From Candidatus Sabulitectum silens (lineage in GTDB: Bacteria > Fermentibacterota > Fermentibacteria > Fermentibacterales > JCC-6), in contig MJAN01000001.1 in the NCBI GenBank assembly GCA_001875255.1, positions 473,884 to 537,883 of the forward strand: a DNA stretch of 64,000 nt. The letters run 5' to 3'. The notes under the pieces were generated by a model. That model was not told where the DNA came from. It searched no databases and was given only the letters and a program-made list of their open reading frames with translations. Shown piece by piece: positions 35,070 through 45,678 of this stretch. The position numbers were made by a program, and so were the translations under genes. Every line of letters starts with the position of its first letter. Within the stretch, counting starts at the first letter, position 1.

Positions 35070-37488
35070 CTATTCGGCAACCACGACCCTGCGGCTGACG
35101 GTAACACCTGAGGGATCGGTGATCCTTGCCATGTATATGCCCCGGGGCACCTCGGAGACATTCCACACAAGGGTATGGGCTCCGGGATTGAGTTCCCCGG
35201 AAGCGGCTGAGTGGACCGATCTTCCGGTTATGTCGTACACCGTGATGGAAACGCTTCCATGGTTGTCCAGTGTCAGCGGGAAGGAAACGGTTTCCACCGC
35301 AGGGTTGGGGAAGGGGTTTCCCACCGAAGCGGTGGCTATGCCGGAGGTCATGTCCCCTATTCCCACTCCGTTCAGCACTCCCTGGTATGGCAGGGAGTTG
35401 TGGGAGGTTACCATGTAGGTGATGTCGTTCAGGGCGCCGATCGGGTCGAAACCAAGGGTTACGTTCCCGGATTCGTCGGTGGTTCCAGAGACCCAGAAAC
35501 CATCGGGATGAAGCATGCACACCAGGGCGTTCTCAACCGGTCCGTCGACTTCGCTCACCGAGAAGACCGCGGATGAGGAGCCTCGGGAAGGTTGTAGGGG
35601 CTGAAACGGGTGAGTTCCTGGGGAACGGCGGGTCCTCATGTCCATTGTGGGGTCTCCGAACCAGTGGAAGAGGTCCCACTCGGTCTCGGCCCTGTTGGTG
35701 GGATATGGGCACATGGGGGCAGGAGGTTTCCATTTCGATCTTGGCGCACATGAGGGCCTGGCCTGTGAGATAGTTTCCCGTGGGGTCGGTGTAGATAGCG
35801 GGAGGCTGGTGTACTGGTCGTTGAAGGATTTGTAGAGGCCGTAGCAGAGGTAGTCGTTCCAGTAAGAGTAGCTCACCTCAGTGGCGGCCAGGACGCCCAC
35901 GGCTCCCCCCTCCATCTTGAAGAAGTTTTCCGCGTAGGAGTTCTGGCTGAACTTACCGGTGAGGCAGTTCACGCTCATTACCATGGGGGTCATATCACCG
36001 TTGGAGAGTCCGGCGAGGTCGGAAATGTAGTAGTGGGGTCGCCCATCCGGAGACATTGCCATGGTCCCGGTGCTGCACCAGGAAGACACCGGAGTTGATG
36101 CTTGCGTTGATCCCGGCGGCGTCGCGTCCCAGACTATGTCCGAGGGTACCATCTGCCTGCGCTGGGGAGGTCGTTCCTGTAGTAGTAAGGCGGTGGAGCG
36201 CTGGTGTTCTTGGTGTATTCCCTCTGGACGGTCTTGCCGTAGATGTCCTGGTATGTGTCCCGGACGGTTTCGCAGGTAAAGCAGAACCATCTCTCCGCAA
36301 CATTGCTGCTTCCGCTGGTTGCCTGGAAGTAACCGGCGCAGAGAACGTTGTTCCAGAAGGAGGAGTCCATAAGAGGATCGAACTGCCACTTCAGTATCTT
36401 TTCCTCGACTATGGGATAGTGGCTGGTGCCGGTGACGAAACGGCCATGGAAGATGTCTCCCTGGTAGTCCGTGGACCCGTCCATGCAGACATACCTGTTG
36501 TCGCTGTACATCCCCGTGGGAGCGCTGTAGCTTGTAAGATCAGGCTGGTCGCCAACGAAGAGAATGAAACTGGGAGGCACCGACCAGTTGTTGTAGGCGT
36601 TCTCTATGTAGCTCTTTATCTCGGTCTGGGACCAGGACCCCGCAGCCACCAGGGCGGTGAGATAGCCCTGTTCCATTTTCTGGGTAACGAACTGGTCCAT
36701 CATGGTGTCCACGAAGTCGTCCCCTGCCAGAATGAGAAGGTCCGCGGCGGTTATCTCGTCGGCCTGCCTTCTGTTGTAGGCCTTGACCGGTTCGGAGCTG
36801 GCGGCGGTGATCACCCTTGTGGGCTCACCGATCAGCTCGGCGTTAACCAGGGTTCTGAAGGTGTTGGTGAAGAACCTGCTGTTCAGCCTCTGGTCGAAGG
36901 AGAGATTTTCGCTGAACTGAACCGTAACCCTCATTCGAGGGGTTACGGTGAGGTTTCCCGTTTCCGCGTTCCACTGGAAGGGGAGGGCGGTGAATTTGCC
37001 CATGGTAACGCCCCTTATGGTCCCGGTTTCCTCAAAGACGGCGTTTTCAGCCGGATAGGTACCTGGGAATATGCGGAGGGGTCATAGGTGAAGGGAACCG
37101 GTTCATAGCTGCTTTCGATGGGAATGGGCTGCATGGGGGAGGGGTTCATTCCCTGGAACACCACCGGGTCGGAAAGGGCCTCGGTGGTGATGGTCACATC
37201 GGCCCCCGGGGCACCGCCGCCATGAAGGAGCCCTTGGGAAGCATAGGGGCTCCCTCGTGGGCCGCATAGGGGGTCATGGCGGGGACGCTGATGGTGTTGA
37301 AGGGGATACCGTTCTGAACCCGGTGAAATTGTTGAAGCCGGGAAGGGTCAGATCAACGGTGAAATCGCCGGGATGAACCTCCACCACTTCAACAAGGGCG
37401 CTGCTGAGGTCGGTGGTGCCGAAATCGATCCATTCCCCCGAGGCGAAGGCGGCGAAAAGGATATGCCCAGAATAAGGCCGTATCGCAT
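35070..37488 (-). CDS. Gingipain-like (peptidase C25) secreted protease with C-terminal sorting domain (several frameshifts)
   Basis: ADLLILAGDDFVD, PPSFILFVGDQPDLTSY, SGVFLVQHRDHG (His), MVMSVNCLTGKFS (Cys), LFHWFGDPTMDM; C-terminus FPNPAVETVSFPLTLDNHGSVSITVYDITGRSVHSAASGELNPGAHTLVWNVSEVPRGIYMARI. N-terminus MRYGLILGISF. Confidence 0.83.
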
Positions 37489-37872
37489 TTTGCTCCTTTC
37501 ATCTGTATGCGGGTAATTGTAAGCGGAAAATACATCCATCAATAGCCATAGACAATACATGGAAAGATATGATAGCAAATTAGTAATGAGAAAGTGTTAT
37601 ACAAGGGCAAATCGTTTTCTGTGAGGAATTCCATCACCGTTTTCCACCGGTTGATACCTTCGATGTCCAGTTATTATGTTGCCGGTGGAGTTCAGGGAGG
37701 GGCAGTTTGAGCCATCTATTCCCTGGCGGTGTGCTCAGCTACGATATGGGGCTATCCTTCCCGGCCCTGACCGATGCTGCCGGCAGGATATCCATTTCAT
37801 ATCTCCTTCCCTGAGATCATCCGCTTGTGGAAAAGGGATATGAGAATTATCATCCCTGCGAAGGAGGTTGAA

Positions 37873-38219
37873 ATGCTGGGCAAGGGATTTCGATCATACG
37901 CAGCGGTGCTGGCTCTCATGGCCATTCCCGCGGCCGCCGGTTCCATTCATATCGCGGAGTACGAATACCAGGCCGATCTGAATGTCTATGTAACCGACTA
38001 CGAGTACCAGGCCGACGCGTGGTATGGGTCTGCGAGTATGAGTACCAGGCCTCCGATGAAGACTGCGTGTGGTTCTTCTGCGAATACGAGTACCAGTCCG
38101 ATGTGGTGATTCATTATGTGGATTACGAGTATCAGGCGGACCTCAAGGTGTACTTCTGTGACTACGAGTACCAGGCCGGCTGGAGGGAATCCCATCCCTG
38201 GATGGAGAGAATGCACTGA
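37873..38219 (+). CDS. Small secreted EYEYQAD tandem-repeat protein (frameshift near 38020)
   Basis: Signal-like MLGKGFRSYAAVLALMAIPAAAGS followed by six EYEYQA/DYEYQA units; RBS-like aaggagg upstream. Confidence 0.8.
37957..38177 (+). repeat. Six in-frame copies of an 18-nt unit (gaNtaNgaNtaNcagNcN)
   Basis: gagtacgaataccaggcc, gactacgagtaccaggcc, gagtatgagtaccaggcc, gaatacgagtaccagtcc, gattacgagtatcaggcg, gactacgagtaccaggcc. Confidence 0.9.
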
Positions 38220-38824
38220 ACCCCTCGAAGGACTTATCGGAATACCCGGGCATTTCCGAAAGGGCTGAGGAGCTTCTCGGAAGCCAGGAGAGCCGGGTCA
38301 TGGACTTCAAGGAGTCCGTGGGTGGCCTCTCTTCGGAGGATCTGGTTGCCTTCGCCAACAGCCGGCAGGGAGGCACCATATTGCTGGGTGTCAGGGAGAA
38401 GGCCGACTTCAACGGACGCCAGATATCCGAAGTGATCGGTTGTGAGATTGGTGATAAGGCCAAGCTCTCAATACTGGGGAAGGCCTCCAGCTGTGTTCCC
38501 CCGGTGCATGTCACCATAATCCTTGAGAACAGCGAGGGCAGAAGACCATTTCTCCGGGTGGAGATCCCCTCGGGCCCGGCGAAACCCTACTGCACATCCG
38601 GCGGAACCTACAAGATAAGGGGCGACGCCAGGAATGAACCCCTTACACCGGACAGTCTCCTCCAGCTTTTTATGGATACCGAGAACGAGAGGTTCCTGAA
38701 GAGGTTCCGTCAGGCCACCGAAGACCTCGAAGGAAGCATCTTCGATGTGAAGAGCCGGCTTCTTTCTGAGATGGAGGAGATATACTCACAGGTGGATGAA
38801 CTTCACAGGAAAATTGGTAAGTGA
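38219..38824 (+). CDS. AlbA_2/Schlafen-type ATP-binding domain protein (start uncertain)
   Basis: VMDFKESVGGLSSEDLVAFANSRQGGTILLGVREKADFNGRQI...RPFLRVEIPSGPAKPYCTSGGTYKIRGDARNEPLTPDSL. Confidence 0.85.
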   Translation, partial: NPSKDLSEYPGISERAEELLGSQESRVMDFKESVGGLSSEDLVAFANSRQGGTILLGVREKADFNGRQISEVIGCEIGDKAKLSILGKASSCVPPVHVTIILENSEGRRPFLRVEIPSGPAKPYCTSGGTYKIRGDARNEPLTPDSLLQLFMDTENERFLKRFRQATEDLEGSIFDVKSRLLSEMEEIYSQVDELHRKIGK

Positions 38825-38926
38825 AAACCACCAAGGTTTGCAAAATATGTGCCAAGGATTGACAAATATGAAAAAGCAATATATCATATTGTAAATAAGC
38901 TCCAGGCACATGAAAGAGGTGGTGAA

Positions 38927-39829
38927 ATGAACGACGAGAGAAAGAGGATACTTGAAATGGTGTCCGACGGCACCATAACCCCCTCCGAGGGAGCCCGTCT
39001 GCTAGACGCTCTGGGTTCTTCCGGACGGGGAAGGGACCGGGGCGGCAAGCCGGGAAGAAAGACCCTGGTGGAAGCCTCCGCCATGCTTTCTGAGATCGGT
39101 CCCATGATACAGGAAACCATGGGGGACATATTCCGTGGTTCCAGGAAACAGGATCCCCTGGGTTCACTTGATTTCCAGGAGTATGACAGCTACCAGGGGG
39201 AGCTTCCCGAAGGCAGGGACATAGTAATACACGGAACCATGAACCGGGGGAAAAGCATATCCATCTCCCTGGGCCGCAGCGAAGACAGCCAGCTTCGAGC
39301 CTCGGTGGACGGCGGGGAACAGCCGGTCAACCTTTGTGAGAACAAAGGCAGGACAATGGTCATGTGGAAGGAGGGAAATCTCAGTGTTCAGGTTCCCGAC
39401 ACTGCCGGTTCGGTTACCGTGGTATCCCGGGGGGAACCATAGAAGCAACAGGTCTGAGGGTTCCTTCCACGCTTAACACCATGGGTGGAAGCATAGGAAT
39501 TTACAAACCCGGGGCTTCCTTCTCCGCCAAGACCATGGGCGGAAGTCTGGACATTACCATCGACGGCGCATGGAGCGCCGGTTCCAAGGCAAAAGCATGG
39601 GCGGCGGAGTATCAGTAACGGTGGAGGAAGGCCTGTCGGTTCTCATCGACGCAAGCACACTGGGAGGAACCATAGACCCCGGCCAGCTGGATCACGAGGT
39701 GGTGTCCACCTCCGGCGGCAAGAGGGAGGGGCAAAGATGTGCCTCAGGTACGGAACCGAGGCAGATCCTCCGAAACTCGCCGTGAGTACCATGGGCGGAG
39801 ACATAGCCGTGAAAGGACAAAGCGAATGA
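38927..39829 (+). CDS. SHOCT-like N-terminal domain plus adhesin/DUF4097-like beta-repeat protein (frameshifts)
   Basis: MNDERKRILEMVSDGTITPSEGARLLDAL; then STLNTMGGSIGIYKPGASFSAKTMGGSLDITIDG...KSMGGGVSVTVEEGL...STMGGDIAVKGQSE* in alternating frames. Confidence 0.75.
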
Positions 39830-40206
39830 GCACTGCACAGGCACCATCAAGATGTCCCTCCTGCAACGGAGTACTGAATCCCGTGAAGTATGTCTGTTCC
39901 CAGTGCGGAACCGAAGTTTCCGGGAATTTTAAAGTGTGTCCCTTCTGCACCCTCGAAGGCGAGAACAGAAGCCTTCTTGAACTTTTCCTTCTTGCAAGGG
40001 GAAATCTCAAGGCGGTGCAGAGGATGCTCGGCGTGTCCTATCCCACCGCCAGGACCAGAATAGAGGAAATGTTCAATGCCCTCGAGGAACGGATGACCGG
40101 CGAAAACCCGTCGATCGATGTGCTGGAGAAGCTTCACAGGGGAGAGATCAGCGTTGATGACGCAATTGATTCCCTGGCAGGCGGGTCCAGATCCCAGGAG
40201 CGGTAA
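39826..40206 (+). CDS. DUF2089-like zinc-ribbon/HTH protein
   Basis: CPSCNGVLNPVKYVCSQCGTEVSGNFKVCPFCTLEGENRSLLELFLLARGNLKAVQRMLGVSYPTARTRIEEMF...KLHRGEISVDDAIDSL. Confidence 0.87.
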   Translation: MSTAQAPSRCPSCNGVLNPVKYVCSQCGTEVSGNFKVCPFCTLEGENRSLLELFLLARGNLKAVQRMLGVSYPTARTRIEEMFNALEERMTGENPSIDVLEKLHRGEISVDDAIDSLAGGSRSQER

Positions 40207-40207
40207 C

Positions 40208-40921
40208 ATGAAGCGAACTGCATTCCTTCTGTCGGCACTTTTCTATCTGCTTTCATGCAGGATGGTAAACATAAGCAACGATATTCTCAGCACTTCCTCC
40301 GAGGACTTCGTTCTCGCCCCGGGCGGAACTCTTTCATTCAGCAACACCAACGGTGATACCGAACTGAACGAATGGAGCGAAGACTTCATAAGGGTTGAAA
40401 CCAGAATATACGGGGATTCCTGCAGGGGAATACCCGAGGATCTGAGGATACTCACCGAAGAGGGGAACAACGAGTTGGCGTTCTCCGTGGAGTATCCCGG
40501 TGGGCTTTCCTACAACTCCGTTGACTACGAAGTGAGCATACCGGAGAATTCCGGGTTCCACATCAACTGTGAAACGGTGAACGGAAGTACCACTATCAAT
40601 GCCGAAGCCCATGTATTCGTGGAATCGGTAAACGGCGACATCCTGGTGAAGGCACTCAGTTCCCGGGGGCTCTTAGCTGTGAACGGCGACATCCATGCCG
40701 AGCTGAGCCGTCAGGCCGGGGACCTCTCCGTTGAAACTGTTAACGGTGACATACTGATAAAGCTTCCGGGGGAGGTGGGCCTGAATGTGGAAACGGTGAA
40801 CGGCGATCTCATGATAAGGGGACAGAGCTACTCTTCCTCCGTCAGCATCCCCGGCACACTGGAAGCGGTGGCCTCCATAGAAACGGTCCTTGGGGATATA
40901 ACCCTGGAAGATCTCATCTGA
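40208..40921 (+). CDS. DUF4097-like lipoprotein with repeated (E)T/SVNGD motif
   Basis: Lipobox-like FYLLSC; ETVNGSTTI, ESVNGDILV, LAVNGDIHA, ETVNGDILI, ETVNGDLMI, ETVLGDITL. Confidence 0.85.
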   Translation: MKRTAFLLSALFYLLSCRMVNISNDILSTSSEDFVLAPGGTLSFSNTNGDTELNEWSEDFIRVETRIYGDSCRGIPEDLRILTEEGNNELAFSVEYPGGLSYNSVDYEVSIPENSGFHINCETVNGSTTINAEAHVFVESVNGDILVKALSSRGLLAVNGDIHAELSRQAGDLSVETVNGDILIKLPGEVGLNVETVNGDLMIRGQSYSSSVSIPGTLEAVASIETVLGDITLEDLI

Positions 40922-40961
40922 CCCACCCGCACTTCGCCGAATCCCTTGAAGGGGGCCAGGG

Positions 40962-43176
40962 ATGGAAACAGGAATGACCGAAGCGGACAGGTTCATCATA
41001 GACCAGCTCACCGAAGGTTTTCTTCTGCTTGATCCCAGTCTCCACATCCTCCACTGCAACCCTTCCTTTCTTTCCCTGCTTGAAGGGTCCCCCGAGGACC
41101 TATGCGGAAAGCCGCTTTCGGTGATTGCCGCCTCTCCGGAAGATGCCATTCTGCTCTCAACCCCACCCTCCAATGGTTCACTCACGGTAAAACTCCGTTC
41201 CCTCCGGGGAAGGCTCATCCATGGCGAGTTATCATTCTCACCCAATATCGGCGAGGGGGAAACCATCGAAGGTTTCTCGGTGATCGTGAGGGATTCCCGC
41301 AGCAGGATCGATCTTGCGGAGAGCTTGCGGGACCAGGCAGGGAAGTACAGGGATATGGTTATTGCAGGTTCCGACTGGTTCTGGGAAGTGGATTCCACGG
41401 GAACCTACACCTTCGTCTGTCCCGAGGTGGAGGATTTCCTGGGCTACACACCGGAGGAACTCTTCGGAACATCAGCCTTCGACCTTATGCCCCCCGGCGA
41501 AGGGGAAAGGGTTGCCTCCATCTTCAACCGATTCGCTTCCCGGGGGCTTCCCTTCAAGAACCTGCTCAACAGGGTACTGACCCGTTCAGGGGAGGTGCGA
41601 ACCGTTGCCAGCAGCGGAACTCCCCTCCGTGACTCCCGGGGGGGCTCCGGGGATACAGGGGCATGGACAGGGAAGTGCCCCCGGGAAATGGCATTCCATG
41701 GGCGGAGGAACTGGAGCTTGACACCCTTGGCAGACTCACTACTAACCTTCCCTTCCCCGCGGCGGTGGTGGAAAACACCGGCCGGGTAAGGAAGGTAAGC
41801 AATGCCCTGTGCGAACTCACTGGAAGAACACCGGAGCAGCTTGTGGGGAAAATGTATGAGACCGTTCTTTCCGGAGGTCCTCTGGAAGGCCCGGGCCAAA
41901 GCTGGAACTCAGCCCACTGGGAGGATAATGTCCCATCCCGGGGGGGCTTGGTTCCCGTGGAGAAAACCCGTGTGCCGCTGGAAAACCCGAGAGCATTTAC
42001 TGTCTGGAAATACTTTCCCCAATTCAGGAGCCACAGCCGGTTGCCCCGGAGAAGCCGACGGGTGTTACCGGCATCCATGAAGGGTTCCTGGTCTCCCTGG
42101 CCAGCGCCCTGGGAGGTATCGGCGGCTTTTCTGACATACTGGAACAGGGAGAACCCCAGCGGGAGCCCCGGGGAGAACTCATTGAAATGCTTCGGCATCA
42201 CTCCAATGCGGTTTACAGAACCCTTGGATCCATGAGGAACTATATCGAGTATTCCACCGGTGATTTCACCACCGGAGAGGAGTATTTCATTATGTCCAAT
42301 CTCACCGATCAGGTCACTGACGCATTCAGGCTGAGGGCCGAAAGCAGGAAGATACGCTGCAGGGTGCAGAAGGAACTGACTCTCCAGGGGTTATGGAGGG
42401 GGCCCTTCCGTGGGATGAAGACAATTCTAACCTGTCTCCTTGATGGCCTTCCGCCCTCCTGCGAGGTCCTTCTGGGAGTATGCGAGGTGGGCTCCACATC
42501 CGGTTCATCCATTATCAGGCTTTCCATCACCGTTTCTCCAACCGTTTCAATGTCCGCCCTGAACAGACCCGGCGGGTTACCCGGTGCTCCTCCTGGATTT
42601 CAGAGGACCCTGTCCCTCTCAAAAAAACACGCCGGGGCCATGGGAGGAGAACTGCTCACAGGCACCACGCCGTCGGGAGGTTTTCGAGTCTGGGCGGACA
42701 TCCCACTTGCCCGACACGGTGAAATGCCCCTGTTCGATGGCAGAATGAACGCCATGATACTCTCCGGGAATCCCCACATGACCGTTCTGTATTCCAGTAT
42801 GCTTCAAAGCCTGGGATGCGAAGTGCGCCGGTTCGATGATTCTTCTCCCGTAGGCTCTGTCCTGTCCCTTGGCGGACAGGGCTCCGACATTTCCTTTCTG
42901 ATTTTCGATACCGATTCTGTCATGAAGGGGGGGGATCCCCCGGGTAGTCTGGACAGCATCCCAGGTTGCGCCGGAATGAACATTCACAGGGTACTCCTCG
43001 CCTCAAGGGTTAAACCCGGTGACATCCAGGGAAGCCTTGCCGGAGGGGTTTCAGCCCTGCTTCTCAAACCGGTGCGCCTGGGGAGGCTGAAGGCCTGTCT
43101 TCAGCTTGCGGCATCAGTGGGTAAGGGCGGCAGAGCCCTGATAACCGACAACTCCTTTCCCGGTGAACCGATCTAG
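40962..43176 (+). CDS. Multi-PAS sensor histidine kinase-like protein with degenerate receiver-like C-terminus (frameshifts)
   Basis: Three PAS-like segments (LLDPSLHILHCNPSFLSLLEGSPEDLCGKPL; SDWFWEVDSTGTYTFVCPEVEDFLGYTPEELFG; AVVENTGRVRKVSNALCELTGRTPEQLVGK), kinase-like LSLSKKHAGAMGGELLTGTTPSGGFRVWADIPL, receiver-like MNAMILSGNPHMTVLYSSML...ALLLKPVRLGRL. Confidence 0.75.
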
Positions 43177-44455
43177 AAGTAGCCCAGGTCCCTCAGTGCT
43201 GAATCGATCATGTTCCTGTCCACTTGTTCAGCGGTCATGAGAGGGGGTGTTGCCCAGTAGTGCAGCACCGAATCCATCATATCCTCATCTGGAGCAAGTG
43301 GCAAAGTTTCCAGTGAGTCTGAGGTAAGATCATACATTGACGCAGTGTCATCTTCACTGTTCCAGATGAGTTTTCTGTTCTCCATGGTGATCGAAGCGGT
43401 GGGAGGGACGAACCCGCTGTTGACGTTACTGGAGGGAACTGATCTTTTTTGAGTTACAGGACACAGAAGGGAGTACCCCGGGGCATTGGCCGGTTCTTCC
43501 ACCGAAGCCAGCTCCAGCACTGTGGGAAGAATGTCGATATGAGCCCTGAGGGAATGGTCAACGGAATCGGATGGTATCCCCGGGCCGGTGATTATCATGG
43601 GCACATGGATCACCTCCCTGTGCATTGTGAGGCCATGGCCGACACCACCATGTTCAAGGAACTCCTCTCCATGATCAGCGGTGAACAGGATAACCGTATT
43701 CTCATCAAGCCCGGCATCCCGCAGATAGGCGAACAGCCTTGCCAGCTGAGAGTCGGTCCAGGCTATTTCGCCGTCGTAAAGGCCGGTGAGGTGCTCAATG
43801 TGCTCTTCCGGGCTGTCCAGAGCGCCATTGGCCGTTGCCGGCCACCATGTTATTCCCTCCGCTCCGGAGTCGGTGAATCTTTCATCGAAGGGAGGAGGTG
43901 GATCATAGGGATCATGGGGATCGAAAAGATGGAGTGTAAGAAAAAAGGATCGGAAGATTCCCGGTTAGATAGCCAGTCAATGGCTTCATCAACCGATTCA
44001 CCGGCCCTTCCATGCCCGAGGTATTCGTTTGAGAAACTGTCAAATCCTCTGTTGAAGCCGAACTCTTCGGAAAGGAGGTACACATTGAATATCCCGGCGC
44101 AGTCGTAACCATTTCTGTTAAGCAGAAGTGGAATGGTCGGAATCTCGTAGTTCATCTCATAAACCTCATCGTTCCTCCTTCCGGCGCCGTGTTCCCTCAC
44201 ATTCAAACCGGTGAAGATGCTGGTGACCGCGGGAAGGGTCCAGGGTGCCTGGGAATGGGCATTGGTGAACCGTATTCCAGTTTCCGCCAGGCTGTCAATT
44301 GAGGGGGAAGTGTTCCTTGAGTAACCGTAGCATCCAAGGTGATCGGCCCTCTGGGTATCCACTATGACCAGAATAATACCGGGACGTGAGATTTCCCCGC
44401 ACCCGGAGAGAAGAATGAGAATCAGTGCAATGAGAATCGGTAACATATTGGACAT
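43173..44455 (-). CDS. Sulfatase/alkaline phosphatase-superfamily lipoprotein (frameshift near 43.7-43.85 kb)
   Basis: Lipobox ILLSGCGE; IILVIVDTQRADHLGCYGYSRNTSPSIDSLAETGIRFTNAHSQAPWTLPAVTSIFTGLNVREHG; C-terminal HREVIHVPMIITGPGIPSDSVDHSLRAHIDILPTVLELA. Confidence 0.88.
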
Positions 44456-44601
44456 GCTTACTCTCCATAGATTGATGAGCGGGAAACAGATTTCAACAAA
44501 ACTCCGCTTCCACGAAACAGAAGCATTGAAACATGCTTTCTCATCCTGTATTATAACCCGGATGAGGTCAGCTTAAAAAAAACCAGACCGGGAGAGAGCC
44601 C

Positions 44602-45678
44602 ATGAACCTGAGAACCATGCTTTTCCTTGCCGCGATCCTTCCGCCAGCGGCTGCATTGGCCGACCCCCCCGAGGGCTACTATGACCCCGCCGAGGGGCTT
44701 TCCGGCGAAGCTCTCCAGTGGGCCCTCCATGGGATAATAGACAACCACGACCCCGTAAGCTACGACTACATCTGGACCGCTTTCTACACCACCGACAAGA
44801 TTTACACAAACAATGTGTGGGACATGTACAGCGACATCCCCGGGGGGACGCCGCCCTATCTCTACACACTTGGCGATGACCAGGGCGGTTCAGCATCCGG
44901 CGAGGGTGAGGGCTACAACCGGGAGCACAGCTGGCCAAAGAGCTGGTTCGGCGACTCCTCCCCTATGAACACCGATCTTTTCCACATCGTTCCCAGCGAC
45001 ATCTATGTGAACAACCGCAGGGGAAACTGGCCCTACGCCGAGGTGGGCAGCGCCACCTGGACCTCATTGAACGGAAGCAGGCTTGGCGCCTCCTGCACCC
45101 CGGGGTATTCCGGCACCGCCTTTGAGCCCGTGGACGGCTACAAGGGAGACTTCGCCAGGAACTACTTCTACATGGCAACAAGGTACAAGGGGGAAGACTC
45201 CGGCTGGCCCGGCAGCCCCATGACCGACGGAGCCGACCTCGAGGAATGGGCGGTGGCCCTTCTTCTTCAGTGGCACCTTGATGATCCTGTGAGCGACAAG
45301 GAGATCGACAGGAATGACGCGGTCTACGCAATTCAGGACAACAGGAACCCCTTCATCGATCACCCGGAGTTCGCCCAGATGATCTACGATCCCCAGTCCG
45401 GCATTGAAAACGGTTCCGCCGGGGCTGCCATCATGTGTTATCCCAGCCCGGCTTCGGCATCGGTTTCCATCTCCATTTCCACTCCGCCGGGGCAGGTTGC
45501 CTCGGTGAGGGTTATCGATGTCGCGGGCAGAACTATTGCCATTCTGTCAGCCCTTTCAGGTCAGTGGGGAGGCTCACTTGTTAACTGGGACTGCAGCAAA
45601 GCCGATCAGGGGCTTTATTTCGTAGTTGCTGAAACCGCCGGCGGCATCCTTTCCTCCCCCATGGTTGTACTTGACTGA
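44602..45678 (+). CDS. Secreted endonuclease I family nuclease with C-terminal sorting-like domain
   Basis: YNREHSWPKSWFGDSSPMNTDLFHIVPSDIYVNNRRGNWPYAEV...GYKGDFARNYFYMATRY...WHLDDPVSDKEIDRNDAVYAIQDNRNPFIDHPEF; C-terminus VRVIDVAGRTIAILSAL...DCSKADQGLYFVVAETAGG. Confidence 0.92.
   Translation: MNLRTMLFLAAILPPAAALADPPEGYYDPAEGLSGEALQWALHGIIDNHDPVSYDYIWTAFYTTDKIYTNNVWDMYSDIPGGTPPYLYTLGDDQGGSASGEGEGYNREHSWPKSWFGDSSPMNTDLFHIVPSDIYVNNRRGNWPYAEVGSATWTSLNGSRLGASCTPGYSGTAFEPVDGYKGDFARNYFYMATRYKGEDSGWPGSPMTDGADLEEWAVALLLQWHLDDPVSDKEIDRNDAVYAIQDNRNPFIDHPEFAQMIYDPQSGIENGSAGAAIMCYPSPASASVSISISTPPGQVASVRVIDVAGRTIAILSALSGQWGGSLVNWDCSKADQGLYFVVAETAGGILSSPMVVLD

Noticed and set aside
36056-37087. 343-aa plus-strand ORF
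   Set aside because: Antisense to the C25 protease, whose catalytic motifs and C-terminal domain are on the minus strand.
40478-40612. Minus-strand ORFs antisense to the DUF4097 lipoprotein
   Set aside because: Mirror of the repetitive ETVNGD coding sequence; no independent support.
43850-44455. Sulfatase lacking Cys/Ser nucleophile as a novel enzyme
   Set aside because: The PWTLPAVTSIFTG form with Thr at the nucleophile position is common in the wider alkaline phosphatase/sulfatase superfamily, so it is not by itself unusual.
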